A DNA stretch of 13,226 nucleotides from Methanothrix harundinacea. Its GTDB lineage: Archaea; Halobacteriota; Methanosarcinia; Methanotrichales; Methanotrichaceae. The translations under genes and the position numbers were made by a program. Of the stretch, positions 4,331-11,805 are shown in pieces; position 1 is the first letter of the stretch, and each line of letters begins with the position of its first letter. The notes beneath the pieces are model-generated. The model was not told the origin of the DNA, did not search any database, and saw only the letters and a list, made by a program, of their open reading frames with translations. The stretch covers positions 1-13,226 of the forward strand of contig DAXT01000002.1 in the NCBI GenBank assembly GCA_002506535.1, written 5' to 3'.

Positions 4331-6703
4331 ATGCGAATCGGAGTCTACGTATGCCACTGTGGCCTGAACATCGCCGGGGTCCTGGAGCCCGATATCCTCA
4401 CAGAGTTCGCCAAGACCCTCCCGGGGGTCGAGGTCGCCCGGGACCTCCAGTTCACCTGCTCCGACACCGGCCAGGAGACGATAAAAGAGGACATAAAGGA
4501 GCATAAACTCGAGAGCATCGTCGTCGCCGCCTGCTCGCCGAGGCTCCACGAGCCGACCTTCCGGCGGGTCGTCTCCGAGGCGGGGATGAACCCCTTCATG
4601 CTGGAGATGGCAAACATCAGGGAGCAGTGCTCCTGGGTCCACATGGACGAGCCACCCCAGGCCCAGGAGAAGGCAAAAGATCTTATCAGGATGGCGGTGG
4701 CCAAAGCCGCCCTCTTAAACCCCCTCACCGGCGAGACTATGCCCGTCAGCCGGGAGGTCCTGGTCATCGGCGGCGGCGTCGCCGGGATCCAGGCGGCTCT
4801 CGATCTGGCCGACTGCGGCCTCCACGTATATCTGGTGGAGAGGAGGCCGACGATCGGGGGGTACATGGCGCTTCTCACCGACGTCTTTCCTACAAACGAC
4901 TGCTCCATCTGCGTCCTGGCGCCGAAGATGACCGACGTCTACAACCACCCCCTCATCACCCTCGTCACCTACGCCGAGATCCTGAACGTCGATGGGTCCG
5001 TCGGAAGGTTCACCGTCTCCGGGGTCAAGAAGGCGAGGTTCGTCGACGAGAAGCTCTGCAAGGGCTGCCTCAACGAGTGCGCCGGGGTCTGCCCCGTGGA
5101 GGTCCCCGACGATTACGAGTTCGGCCTCGGGAAGAGGAAGGCGATCTTCATGCCGATACCCCAGGCCGTCCCCCTGGTCGCCTGCATCGACCCGGAATCC
5201 TGCATCGGCTGCGGCCTCTGCGCCGAGGCATGCCCCGTCGACGCCGTCAAGTACGACCAGAAGCAGGAGGATTTCAGGTTCGACGTCGGCGCCATCATAG
5301 TCGCCACTGGATGGCAGTCCTTCGATCCCGCCCGAAAGGAGGAGTACGGCTACGGCAGGTACAGAGACGTCATATCCGCCCTCCAGATCGAGCGGCTCCT
5401 CAACGCCGCAGGGCCGACCGGGGGCGAGGTCGTCCGCCCCTCCACAGGCGACGTCGCAAAATCCGTCGCCTTCCTCCAGTGCGTCGGCTCCAGGGACGAA
5501 ACCGTAGGAAACCCCTACTGCTCCCGGGTCTGCTGCATGTACGCCCTCAAGAACGCCCAGCTTATAAAGGAGAAGTACCCCGAGGCAGAGGTCTCGATCC
5601 ACTACATCGACCTGCGGGCCGGGGGAGAGGGTTACGAGGAGTTCTACATCCGGGCCCAGAGGCTCGGGATCAACTTCATCCGGGGGAGGGTCTCGGAGGT
5701 CGAGGAGGTGGACGGCGCCTTGCGCGTCAACTATGAGGACACCCTCCTGGGGGGATTCCGGTCGAAGCCCTACGACCTCGTCGTCTTGTCGGCGGGGCTC
5801 GAGGCTAACAGGGATGCCGACGTCGTCGGAAACCTCCTGGGCCTCTCCAAGAGGCCCGACGGGTTCTTCGAGATCGCCCACCCCAAGATGAGGCCCGTGG
5901 AGGCCCATATCGACGGCGTCTTCATAGCGGGGTGCGCCTCCGGACCAAAGGAGATCCAGGTCTCGATAGCCCAGGGTGAGGCGGCGGCATCGAAGGCGAT
6001 GGGCCTTCTGGTGAGGGGGGAGCTCGCCCTCGATCCGGTAGTGGCGGTCGTCGACTCCGAGAAGTGCATAGGCTGCAAGCTCTGCGTTGAGACATGCCCA
6101 AGCATGGCGATCTCCGTCAACGGGACCGCCCTCGTCGACGAGGCGGCCTGCAAGGGGTGCGGGACCTGCGCCGCCGCCTGTCCCGTCGACGCCATCGGGA
6201 TGACCCTCTTCTCCGACGAGCAGATCCTGGCCCAAATTCACGCGGCGACGGCGGTGAAGGGCCAGTACCCCTTCATCGTCGGGTTCCTCTGCAACTGGTG
6301 TAGCTACGCAGGGGCCGATTTGGCCGGTACCTCCCGGATCCAGTACCCGACGAACATGAGGGCGATCCGGGTGATGTGCGCTGGGAGGGTCGACCCCGCC
6401 TTCGTCATCGAGGCGCTGAAAGGAGGGGCCGACGGGGTTCTCATCTCCGGCTGCCGCCTCGGGGAGTGCCACTACAGCAAGGGAAACTACCAGGCATACC
6501 AGCGGGTCCAGGTCCTGAAGGGAGTTCTCGAGAAGGTGGGGATCAACCCCGGTAGGGTCAAGATCGTCTGGTGCGCGGCGAGCGAGGGGGAGATCTTGGC
6601 TAAAGAGGTCCGAAAGTTCGTCCGGGAGCTGGAGGAGATGGGGCCGGTGGGGACTGAGCTTGCCCCTCCCGGCTCCCCGCAGCCGTCAGGGGGCGGTTCC
6701 TGA
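4331..6703 (+). CDS. hdrA: Heterodisulfide reductase subunit A fused to an MvhD-like domain
   Basis: HdrA is the flavin (FAD) subunit of soluble heterodisulfide reductase, the bifurcation site in HdrABC complexes. The 790-residue protein has an N-terminal CHCG domain (C8, C10, and later AACSP at 66-70). Next come a Rossmann FAD motif GGGVAGIQAALDLA (147-160) and a ferredoxin region with C243, C246, C250, C254, then C291, C294, C297, C301. The flavoprotein fold follows up to about 560. Two more 4Fe-4S sites are at 579/582/585/589 and 607/610/613/617. Residues from about 646 onward form an MvhD domain with CNWC (654-657), C683, C708 and C713, a 2Fe-2S electron-entry module. Ordinary HdrA ends near residue 650, so this is the fused form known as HdrA2 in Methanosarcina acetivorans. 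A proline/glycine-rich tail closes it. The ATG has GGAG 8 bases upstream. The stop overlaps the next start by one base (TGATG). Confidence 0.97.
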   Translation: MRIGVYVCHCGLNIAGVLEPDILTEFAKTLPGVEVARDLQFTCSDTGQETIKEDIKEHKLESIVVAACSPRLHEPTFRRVVSEAGMNPFMLEMANIREQCSWVHMDEPPQAQEKAKDLIRMAVAKAALLNPLTGETMPVSREVLVIGGGVAGIQAALDLADCGLHVYLVERRPTIGGYMALLTDVFPTNDCSICVLAPKMTDVYNHPLITLVTYAEILNVDGSVGRFTVSGVKKARFVDEKLCKGCLNECAGVCPVEVPDDYEFGLGKRKAIFMPIPQAVPLVACIDPESCIGCGLCAEACPVDAVKYDQKQEDFRFDVGAIIVATGWQSFDPARKEEYGYGRYRDVISALQIERLLNAAGPTGGEVVRPSTGDVAKSVAFLQCVGSRDETVGNPYCSRVCCMYALKNAQLIKEKYPEAEVSIHYIDLRAGGEGYEEFYIRAQRLGINFIRGRVSEVEEVDGALRVNYEDTLLGGFRSKPYDLVVLSAGLEANRDADVVGNLLGLSKRPDGFFEIAHPKMRPVEAHIDGVFIAGCASGPKEIQVSIAQGEAAASKAMGLLVRGELALDPVVAVVDSEKCIGCKLCVETCPSMAISVNGTALVDEAACKGCGTCAAACPVDAIGMTLFSDEQILAQIHAATAVKGQYPFIVGFLCNWCSYAGADLAGTSRIQYPTNMRAIRVMCAGRVDPAFVIEALKGGADGVLISGCRLGECHYSKGNYQAYQRVQVLKGVLEKVGINPGRVKIVWCAASEGEILAKEVRKFVRELEEMGPVGTELAPPGSPQPSGGGS

Positions 6704-8049
6704 TGGTGATGAAGATCGATAAGGAGATGGAGGTCGAGGGGTCGGTCATCAAGTCGATCCAGAGGTCTGAGGATTCGGTGAGGGTCCTCGACTACGACTA
6801 CAAGAAGTGCAACGGCTGCGGCATCTGCGTCGCCCTCTGCCCGGTCAACGCCCTCCAACTGGGGCCGGTCATCGAGATCGCCACGGGCCTCGACGCCCCA
6901 CCGGTCCTCATCGACCTGGAGAAGTGCGTCTTCTGCGGGATGTGCGCCGCCTTCTGCCCCGTCGACGCCTACAAGATGACCGCCAACGGACGAGACTACA
7001 GGGAGATGGAGGAGTACCCCCACCTCATCTCGGAGGCGGAGCCGAACGAGAGGTGCCTGCCTTGTGGCTTATGCGAGCCGGTCTGCCCGACGGAGGCGAT
7101 CGCCGTAGTCTTTTCCCCAACAAGGGACTTCTTCGGCCCCCTCCGGGAGGAAGAGAGAGGAGAGGGCAAGGGAAAGATCGAGGTTGATAAGGAGAAGTGC
7201 AACCTATGCGGCAGATGCGCCAAATTCTGCGAGGCTTTCCTCCTCCTGGAGAGAGAGCCCCACCCGAGGGACCTCGTCCCCTTTGAGCAGCTCCTCGTCG
7301 ACGAGGACCTCTGCGACCACTGCGGCCTCTGCGTCGGCATCTGCCCCGAGGAGGCGATCGCTGTTGAGGGCAACCCCCTGGAGCTGGAGGAGGAGTTTAA
7401 GTTCGAGGGGGAGATCGAGGTCGACCCCGATAAGTGCATCGGCTGCGGCAGGTGCCTCCTCGTCTGCCCCTACGACGCCATGAACGTCACAAAGCCCTTC
7501 GAGGGGGATATAAGGCTCGTCGAGCGGCAGCTCCCCCTCTGCGACCCCCTGGGATGTCACGCCTGCTTCAACGTCTGCCCCGCCGACTGCTGGTACGTCG
7601 GCGAGGACGGCAGGGTCAAGGTCGAAGGTGATCAGTGCATCTTCTGCGGGGCCTGCGCCAACTCATGCCACTGCTTCGCCGTGGAGGTGGACCGATCGGC
7701 GGTGACCCACACCCCGATTATGGAGACGCCCTGGGCGCAGGAGTGGAAGGAGGCGATCTCCTCCATCGTCTCCAAATCGAGGAGGCGGCCGGACCTCTCG
7801 GGGGTCGTCCTGCCGCCCCAGATCGAGCGGATCCCGATACCCGAGATCAAGGCGCCTGCGAGGGACCCAGACCTCCTCTCTAAGATCAACGAGGCCCTTG
7901 CGGGGGTCGAGGCGGTGATCAACAAGCCTAAGGTCCGGTTCGTCTGGGAGAGGGACGAGATAGAGGAGGCGAAGGAGAAGATAGGCGACCGGATCAAGAA
8001 GGAGGCGGCGAAGGCTGCCGCCGAGGCCGGGGGGGGTGAGGAGAGATGA
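6703..8049 (+). CDS. Polyferredoxin with eight 4Fe-4S sites, Hdr-associated
   Basis: The 448-residue protein is a chain of ferredoxin motifs and must act as an electron wire. I count eight four-cysteine sets: 36/39/42/46, 75/78/81/85, 118/121/124/128, 166/169/172/176, 204/207/210/214, 245/248/251/255, 285/288/292/296 (with C280 nearby) and 312/315/318/322. The seventh departs from the CxxCxxCxxxC pattern and the fourth lacks the usual proline after its last cysteine. Residues from about 330 are cysteine-free. They include a proline-rich stretch (370-390) and a charged helical tail (415-445) that could be a docking arm. The nearest relatives by layout are MvhB and FwdF polyferredoxins. It sits between hdrA and hdrC, overlapping both (1 and 4 bases), so it is made with the reductase and probably links HdrA to a further donor or acceptor. 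ATG at 6703 is used; ATG at 6709 is an alternative. Confidence 0.93.
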   Translation: MVMKIDKEMEVEGSVIKSIQRSEDSVRVLDYDYKKCNGCGICVALCPVNALQLGPVIEIATGLDAPPVLIDLEKCVFCGMCAAFCPVDAYKMTANGRDYREMEEYPHLISEAEPNERCLPCGLCEPVCPTEAIAVVFSPTRDFFGPLREEERGEGKGKIEVDKEKCNLCGRCAKFCEAFLLLEREPHPRDLVPFEQLLVDEDLCDHCGLCVGICPEEAIAVEGNPLELEEEFKFEGEIEVDPDKCIGCGRCLLVCPYDAMNVTKPFEGDIRLVERQLPLCDPLGCHACFNVCPADCWYVGEDGRVKVEGDQCIFCGACANSCHCFAVEVDRSAVTHTPIMETPWAQEWKEAISSIVSKSRRRPDLSGVVLPPQIERIPIPEIKAPARDPDLLSKINEALAGVEAVINKPKVRFVWERDEIEEAKEKIGDRIKKEAAKAAAEAGGGEER

Positions 8050-8696
8050 CGCAGATTGCGAAGACGGAGAATATGGCGATGGCAGCAAAGGAAATCGCAA
8101 CCAGGACCAGGACGGCCGAGGGGGAGAAGTTCAGAGAAAGGGTCCTCGCCCTCGCCGGGGAAGATGTGAAAACCTGCATCCAGTGCGGGACCTGCTCCGC
8201 CAGCTGCCCCACCGCTCACCTGATGGACACCCCCATAAGAAAGCTCGTCAAGCTCGTCCTAGAGGGGGAGAAGGAGGAGGCTCTATCGAGCAGGTCGATC
8301 TGGCTATGCACCTCCTGCCTCCTCTGCACCGTCCGCTGCCCGAGAAATATCAGGCCGATGGCCGTCGTCGCCGCCCTCAAGACGATCTACGAGGAGGAGG
8401 GCAACAGGTGCAAGGACTCGGTCTTCGAGGGGATCTTCGGCCGCCAGATAAGGGACTATGGGAGGATATCGGAGTTTCTCCTCTCGGCCGAGTATATGAT
8501 AAGAAGCCCCAGCTCTGCAGCCCAGATCATGGCCTTCGGCGCGGAACTCGTCCCCAAGGGGAAGATCGAGCTCGCCTTTGATGCCGCCAAAGGCGAGAGG
8601 ATCGAGGGGACGGAGGAGGTGAGGCGGATCTTCGAGCTTCTAGGTGACGAAGGAAAGTCAAAGAAAACCGAAGAAACCGAGGAGGCCACTATATGA
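8046..8696 (+). CDS. hdrC: Heterodisulfide reductase subunit C
   Basis: HdrC passes electrons from HdrA to the HdrB active site through two 4Fe-4S clusters. The 216-residue protein has C44, C47, C50, C54 (TCIQCGTCSASCP) and C88, C91, C94, C98 (LCTSCLLCTVRCP), the expected pair in a short helical protein. The remaining two thirds, including RPMAVVAALK (103-112), match HdrC helices. A roughly 40-residue N-terminal lead and a charged C-terminal tail (KSKKTEETEE) make it slightly longer than most HdrC. The ATG overlaps the polyferredoxin stop as ATGA, and a GGTGAGGAG ribosome site lies directly upstream. The stop overlaps hdrB in the same way. The protein is cytosolic, part of the HdrABC complex. 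Confidence 0.95.
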   Translation: MTQIAKTENMAMAAKEIATRTRTAEGEKFRERVLALAGEDVKTCIQCGTCSASCPTAHLMDTPIRKLVKLVLEGEKEEALSSRSIWLCTSCLLCTVRCPRNIRPMAVVAALKTIYEEEGNRCKDSVFEGIFGRQIRDYGRISEFLLSAEYMIRSPSSAAQIMAFGAELVPKGKIELAFDAAKGERIEGTEEVRRIFELLGDEGKSKKTEETEEATI

Positions 8697-9610
8697 AGCT
8701 CGCATACTACCCCGGATGCGTCGCCCGGTCGACGGGTAGGGAGTACGAGATATCGACCCGGGCGGTCTGCGATGCCCTGGGGGTCGAGCTTGAGGAGATC
8801 GACGACTGGAACTGCTGCGGCGCCACCCACGTCTCCAACGAGGTCGTCTCAACGGCCCTGGCGGCGAGGAACCTGGTGAGGACCGACATTCCGGTGATGG
8901 CCTCCTGCTCGATCTGCTACAGCAGGCTCCGGGCGGCGATGATCCGCCTCGAGGACCGAAAAGTGAGAGAGAAGGTGAACTCGGCCTTCGATAAAAAGTA
9001 CGAAGGGGAGAAGGAGGTCGAGCATGTCATCGAGACGATCGCCAGAGCCCTCAGCAAGTCCGGGGACAAAGACAAAGATCAGGAAGAAGAGAAAGGCCCC
9101 AAGGACCTCGTCGTCCGGCCCCTGGCCGGCCTCAAGGCCGCCCCCTACTACGGCTGCCTCCTGACGAGGCCCGGCGGAGGGATCGACAGCCCCGAGAATC
9201 CATCAATCCTCGAAAACCTCATCAGAACCCTCGGCGCGGAGCCGACCGAATTCAGATTGAAGATGAAGTGCTGCTGCGGCCCCATCTTCGTGCCCGAGGA
9301 GGAGGCGGCCGCCGATACCCTCATCCGGATCCTTCTAAACGCCAAGGAGTCGGGCGCTGACTTCGTCGTCGCCCTATGCCCATTATGCCACCTGATGCTC
9401 GACGCCAACCAGGTGCTCCTGGAGAAGAAGTTCGGCGAAAAGATCAGCCTCCCCATATTATACGTCACTCAGATGGCGGGGCTCGCTCTCGGCCTTGCGC
9501 CCGAGGAGCTGGGGCTTGATATAAACTTGGTATCAACGAAGCCGGTACTGGAGAAGCTCGCGGCGGCGGAGGGCGAGAAGACGGAAGAGGAGGGTGCGGA
9601 GGTCTGCTGA
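8693..9610 (+). CDS. hdrB: Heterodisulfide reductase subunit B (catalytic, CCG domains)
   Basis: HdrB reduces the mixed disulfide CoM-S-S-CoB at two non-cubane iron-sulfur clusters. Both CCG motifs are intact in this 305-residue protein. The first uses C9, C41/C42, C72 and C75 (PGC, WNCCGATH, SCSIC). The second uses C155, the triplet C193-C195, C229 and C232 (YGC, KCCCGP, LCPLC). Between the two halves is a highly charged linker (about 100-140, SKSGDKDKDQEEEKG) that is longer than I would expect and may be a surface loop. The final residue is also cysteine. Its start overlaps the hdrC stop as ATGA, with GAGGAGG 8 bases before. It is the last gene of the four-gene hdr unit. Confidence 0.96.
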   Translation: MKLAYYPGCVARSTGREYEISTRAVCDALGVELEEIDDWNCCGATHVSNEVVSTALAARNLVRTDIPVMASCSICYSRLRAAMIRLEDRKVREKVNSAFDKKYEGEKEVEHVIETIARALSKSGDKDKDQEEEKGPKDLVVRPLAGLKAAPYYGCLLTRPGGGIDSPENPSILENLIRTLGAEPTEFRLKMKCCCGPIFVPEEEAAADTLIRILLNAKESGADFVVALCPLCHLMLDANQVLLEKKFGEKISLPILYVTQMAGLALGLAPEELGLDINLVSTKPVLEKLAAAEGEKTEEEGAEVC

Positions 9611-9655
9611 GGCAGCCGCCCGATTTTCGGAGAAAAGGCAAATCTGGCGAGTATT

Positions 9656-9865
9656 ATGGAATACACGTTTCTGATACACCCAGCGGAGGAGGGCGGCTAC
9701 TGGTCCGAAGTTCCCGCTCTTCCGGGCTGCTATTCTCAGGGGGAGACGATCGAGGAGGCACTCAGCAACAGCAGGGGGGCGATAGAGACGCACCGGGGGA
9801 GGTCCCGCGCGTTATCGGCAATTTGTCGACAGTTTATCGGCAAATGCCGGATAATGACGAATTAA
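9656..9865 (+). CDS. HicB-like small protein without a HicA partner
   Basis: The 69-residue protein begins MEYTFLIHPAEEGGYWSEV and continues with PALPGCYSQGETIEEAL. This is the HicB (UPF0150-type) fold: a partial RNase-H-like beta-alpha module used as antitoxin in HicAB pairs. Residues 1-45 match that core well. The last 24 residues, after AIET, look unlike the family and overlap a small repeat, so the end may be degenerate. No HicA-type gene is found on either side: hdrB ends 45 bases upstream, and the next gene converges from the other strand. No HTH or Arc-type C-terminal DNA-binding extension is present. It could be a stand-alone regulator, an orphan antitoxin or a decaying gene. No strong ribosome site precedes the ATG, so it may be read through from the hdr operon. 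Confidence 0.7.
   Translation: MEYTFLIHPAEEGGYWSEVPALPGCYSQGETIEEALSNSRGAIETHRGRSRALSAICRQFIGKCRIMTN
9812..9854 (+). repeat. Short direct repeat and imperfect hairpin in the tail of the HicB-like gene
   Basis: TTATCGGCAA occurs at 9812-9821 and again at 9834-9843, 22 bases apart. The second copy continues into a hairpin: TTATCGGC, loop AAAT, then GCC-G-GATAA with one bulged G (9834-9854). It lies at the 3' end of the rightward transcript and could help stabilise or end it. No T-tract follows directly. Confidence 0.4.
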
Positions 9866-9945
9866 AATCGGATCTGACCCAAGCATCCGCCGCCACTCTG
9901 ACCCGATGGAGGCGCCCCTTCGGATCGTCGACGCCGACCGCCATC

Positions 9946-11439
9946 TTACCCTTGCGCCCCTATCTCCTCCGTCCCCTTCATCTCAGATATCTTCTCCAGC
10001 GCCGCGAGAAGGAAGCTGTAGAACTCCGCCACCGCCGAGATCTTCACCCTCTCCGCCGGAGAGTGGGGGTGCTCGATCAATGTTCCCAAAGAGACCATCT
10101 CCATCTCGGGGAACTTCTCCCCTATGATCCCCATCTCGAGGCCGGCGTGGATCGACCTGACATCCGGCTCCCGGCCGAATAGGTCCCGGTGAGCGGCCTT
10201 GCAGGCCGAAAGGAGCTTCGAGTCGAGGACCGGGAGCCTTCCCGGATACCTCTCCCCCCTTTCGACTCGGGCGCCGGCCAGGGCCGCTGCCGCCCGGATG
10301 GTGGCCGTAGTCGCCTCGAGGCCGGCCTTCGACGACGATCGGGAGGCTGCTTGGAGGAAGATGTCATCCTCCTCGGTGAAGGCGACGGAGAGGTTCGTCG
10401 AGGTCTCGACCAGGTCGGGGATCTCGGAGCTCCACCGGAGGACGCCGCTGGGGAGGGCGACGACGAGGCCGATCGCCCGCCTCGAGTCCTCCGGGGTTGC
10501 GACCCTCGATGGCATCTCCACGGGCGAGATCGCCACCGAGATGTCCGGGTCGGCCCTACGGTAATCGTAGCGGAGGGCGCTGCCGACCGCCTCCACCAGG
10601 GACCGGAACTCTGCCGCCCTCTCCTGGGGTACGACGACGACCGCCTCCGCCTCCCGGGGGATGGCGTTGTGCTTATCCCCGCCCCGGATGGAGGCGAGGC
10701 CTAAGGGCGCCCTCTCTCCGACGACCCAGAGGAGGAGGCCGAGGAGCTTTATGGCGTTCCCCCTCTCGAGATGTATGTCGACGCCGGAGTGGCCTCCACG
10801 AAGTCCCAGGAGGGCGACCTCGAAGGCCACCGATCCAGCCGGGTCGGGCTGGACCCATCCGATGGGAAGACGCAGGTTTGATGTCTCGCCACCGGAGCAG
10901 CCGACATAGACGGCGTGGGGGTCTTCGGTGTCCAGGTTGATCATCATCTTCGCCGAGATCTGCCCCTCCATCAACCCCTTCGCTCCCGACATCCCGTCCT
11001 CCTCATCTACGGTGAAGAGGAGCTCCAGGGGTCCGTGGACGGCCTCGGGGTCCTCGAGGACGGCTAAGGCGGCAGCGACCCCTATACCGTTGTCGGCTCC
11101 CAGGGTCGTCCCCCTGGCAGATACGAACCCACCTTCGACAATGACCTCAATGGGGTCGGTCAAAAAGTCGTGATCGGCGTCCCTGTTCTTCTCGCAGACC
11201 ATGTCGAGGTGGGCCTGGAGGAGGACTCCTGGGGAGGACTCCCTCCCGGGGGTGGCGGCCTTTCTTAAGACGACGTTTCCGGCCCCGTCCATCCCGCCAT
11301 CAAGCCGCAGACGGTTTGCGACGGAGAGGACGTACTCCGCCGCCCGCTCCTCGTCCTTGGAACACCGGGGGATCTTCCTGAGTTCATCAAAGTGCCTCCA
11401 GAGTATCCGGGGCTCCATGCCGCTGAGATCGTCTTCCAT
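9946..11439 (-). CDS. pepD: Aminoacyl-histidine dipeptidase (PepD-type, peptidase M20C)
   Basis: This is a cytosolic di-zinc dipeptidase of broad specificity, including Xaa-His dipeptides. In the 497-residue protein the M20 residues are all present: His77 and Asp79 in QAHLDM, Asp116 in GADNG, the catalytic Glu pair in DEEDG (145-149), Asp170 in NLDTED, and the C-terminal PHSP (458-461). The lid region includes GLRGGHSGVDIH (212-223) and GDKHNAIPREA (254-264). Length agrees with E. coli PepD (about 485). I placed the start at ATG 11439 because GGTGAGGGTGAG lies just upstream. A TTG nine codons earlier would lie near the predicted transcription start and add non-family residues. The gene stands alone, converging on the HicB-like gene and diverging from the DUF166 cluster. 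Its role is peptide recycling. Confidence 0.95.
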   Translation of the reverse strand: MEDDLSGMEPRILWRHFDELRKIPRCSKDEERAAEYVLSVANRLRLDGGMDGAGNVVLRKAATPGRESSPGVLLQAHLDMVCEKNRDADHDFLTDPIEVIVEGGFVSARGTTLGADNGIGVAAALAVLEDPEAVHGPLELLFTVDEEDGMSGAKGLMEGQISAKMMINLDTEDPHAVYVGCSGGETSNLRLPIGWVQPDPAGSVAFEVALLGLRGGHSGVDIHLERGNAIKLLGLLLWVVGERAPLGLASIRGGDKHNAIPREAEAVVVVPQERAAEFRSLVEAVGSALRYDYRRADPDISVAISPVEMPSRVATPEDSRRAIGLVVALPSGVLRWSSEIPDLVETSTNLSVAFTEEDDIFLQAASRSSSKAGLEATTATIRAAAALAGARVERGERYPGRLPVLDSKLLSACKAAHRDLFGREPDVRSIHAGLEMGIIGEKFPEMEMVSLGTLIEHPHSPAERVKISAVAEFYSFLLAALEKISEMKGTEEIGAQG

Positions 11440-11475
11440 CTGCTCACCCTCACCATTTTTGTACAAAAACGCGAC

Positions 11476-11486
11476 TATAGATATAT
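11476..11486. promoter_or_regulatory. Shared TATA region for pepD and the divergent cluster
   Basis: TATAGATATAT is nearly symmetrical, so it reads as a TATA box in both directions. Leftward it predicts transcription near 11455 and a 15-base leader with the pepD ribosome site. Rightward it predicts a start near 11508, about 20 bases before the ATG at 11529. One element may serve both genes, or only pepD with a separate weaker promoter for the other. Confidence 0.45.
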
Positions 11487-11528
11487 GGTGATCGGGTGAA
11501 TCTAGGTAAGCTGGGGGCAGACGACCCC

Positions 11529-11777
11529 ATGAAAGTCGGCGAGGTCACCCTCGTGCCCGTCTGGGAGTTTCATTCATCCTCGATGGTCAGAGGAGATGGT
11601 GGCTCCTTCGTCGGGATGAAGAGGGCGAAGGCAATCGTAGCCCTGACCCCCCGTGGTGCAGTCGCCCTGGACCTCGAGGGAGGGGCTCTCTCCCTAAATG
11701 AGCTTCTCGACGAAGTCCCTGGGCTTAAAGAGCTGGTAGCGGAGGCCGACCTTTCCGTGACGGAAGAGAAAGGATAG
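11529..11777 (+). CDS. Hypothetical protein, 82 residues, upstream of the DUF166 gene
   Basis: I do not recognise this small soluble protein (MKVGEVTLVPVWEF...). It alternates short predicted strands (VGEVTLVPV at 2-10, KAIVALTPRGAVALDL at 34-49) with one acidic helix (LSLNELLDEVPGLKELVAEA split at 55-73). There are no cysteines, no signal peptide and no membrane segment. A GTG at 11496 would add 11 residues, but lies upstream of the predicted transcription start, so I prefer the ATG; GGGGG at 11513-11517 could serve as a rather distant ribosome site. It ends 28 bases before the DUF166 gene and probably shares its transcript, which makes a partnership with it the best clue to function. Confidence 0.65.
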   Translation: MKVGEVTLVPVWEFHSSSMVRGDGGSFVGMKRAKAIVALTPRGAVALDLEGGALSLNELLDEVPGLKELVAEADLSVTEEKG

Positions 11778-11805
11778 ATACCATGGCCCGCAAAAAAGGA
11801 GAAGT

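Noticed and set aside
4627..5736. A 369-codon plus-strand frame inside hdrA
   Set aside because: The translation is almost entirely Arg, Gly and Pro, the usual out-of-frame product of GC-rich coding DNA.
4715..6472. A 585-codon open frame on the strand opposite hdrA
   Set aside because: It is an antisense shadow caused by GC-rich codon bias; the translation is low-complexity in Asp, Gly, Leu and Val with no domain, while the plus strand is clearly hdrA.
9619..9631. Small hairpin CCGA-TTT-TCGG after hdrB
   Set aside because: A 4-bp stem is too short to claim as a terminator, and no T-tract follows.
11496..11528. GTG start for the 82-residue gene
   Set aside because: It would lie upstream of the transcription start predicted from the TATA element, and has no ribosome site; ATG 11529 is more likely.
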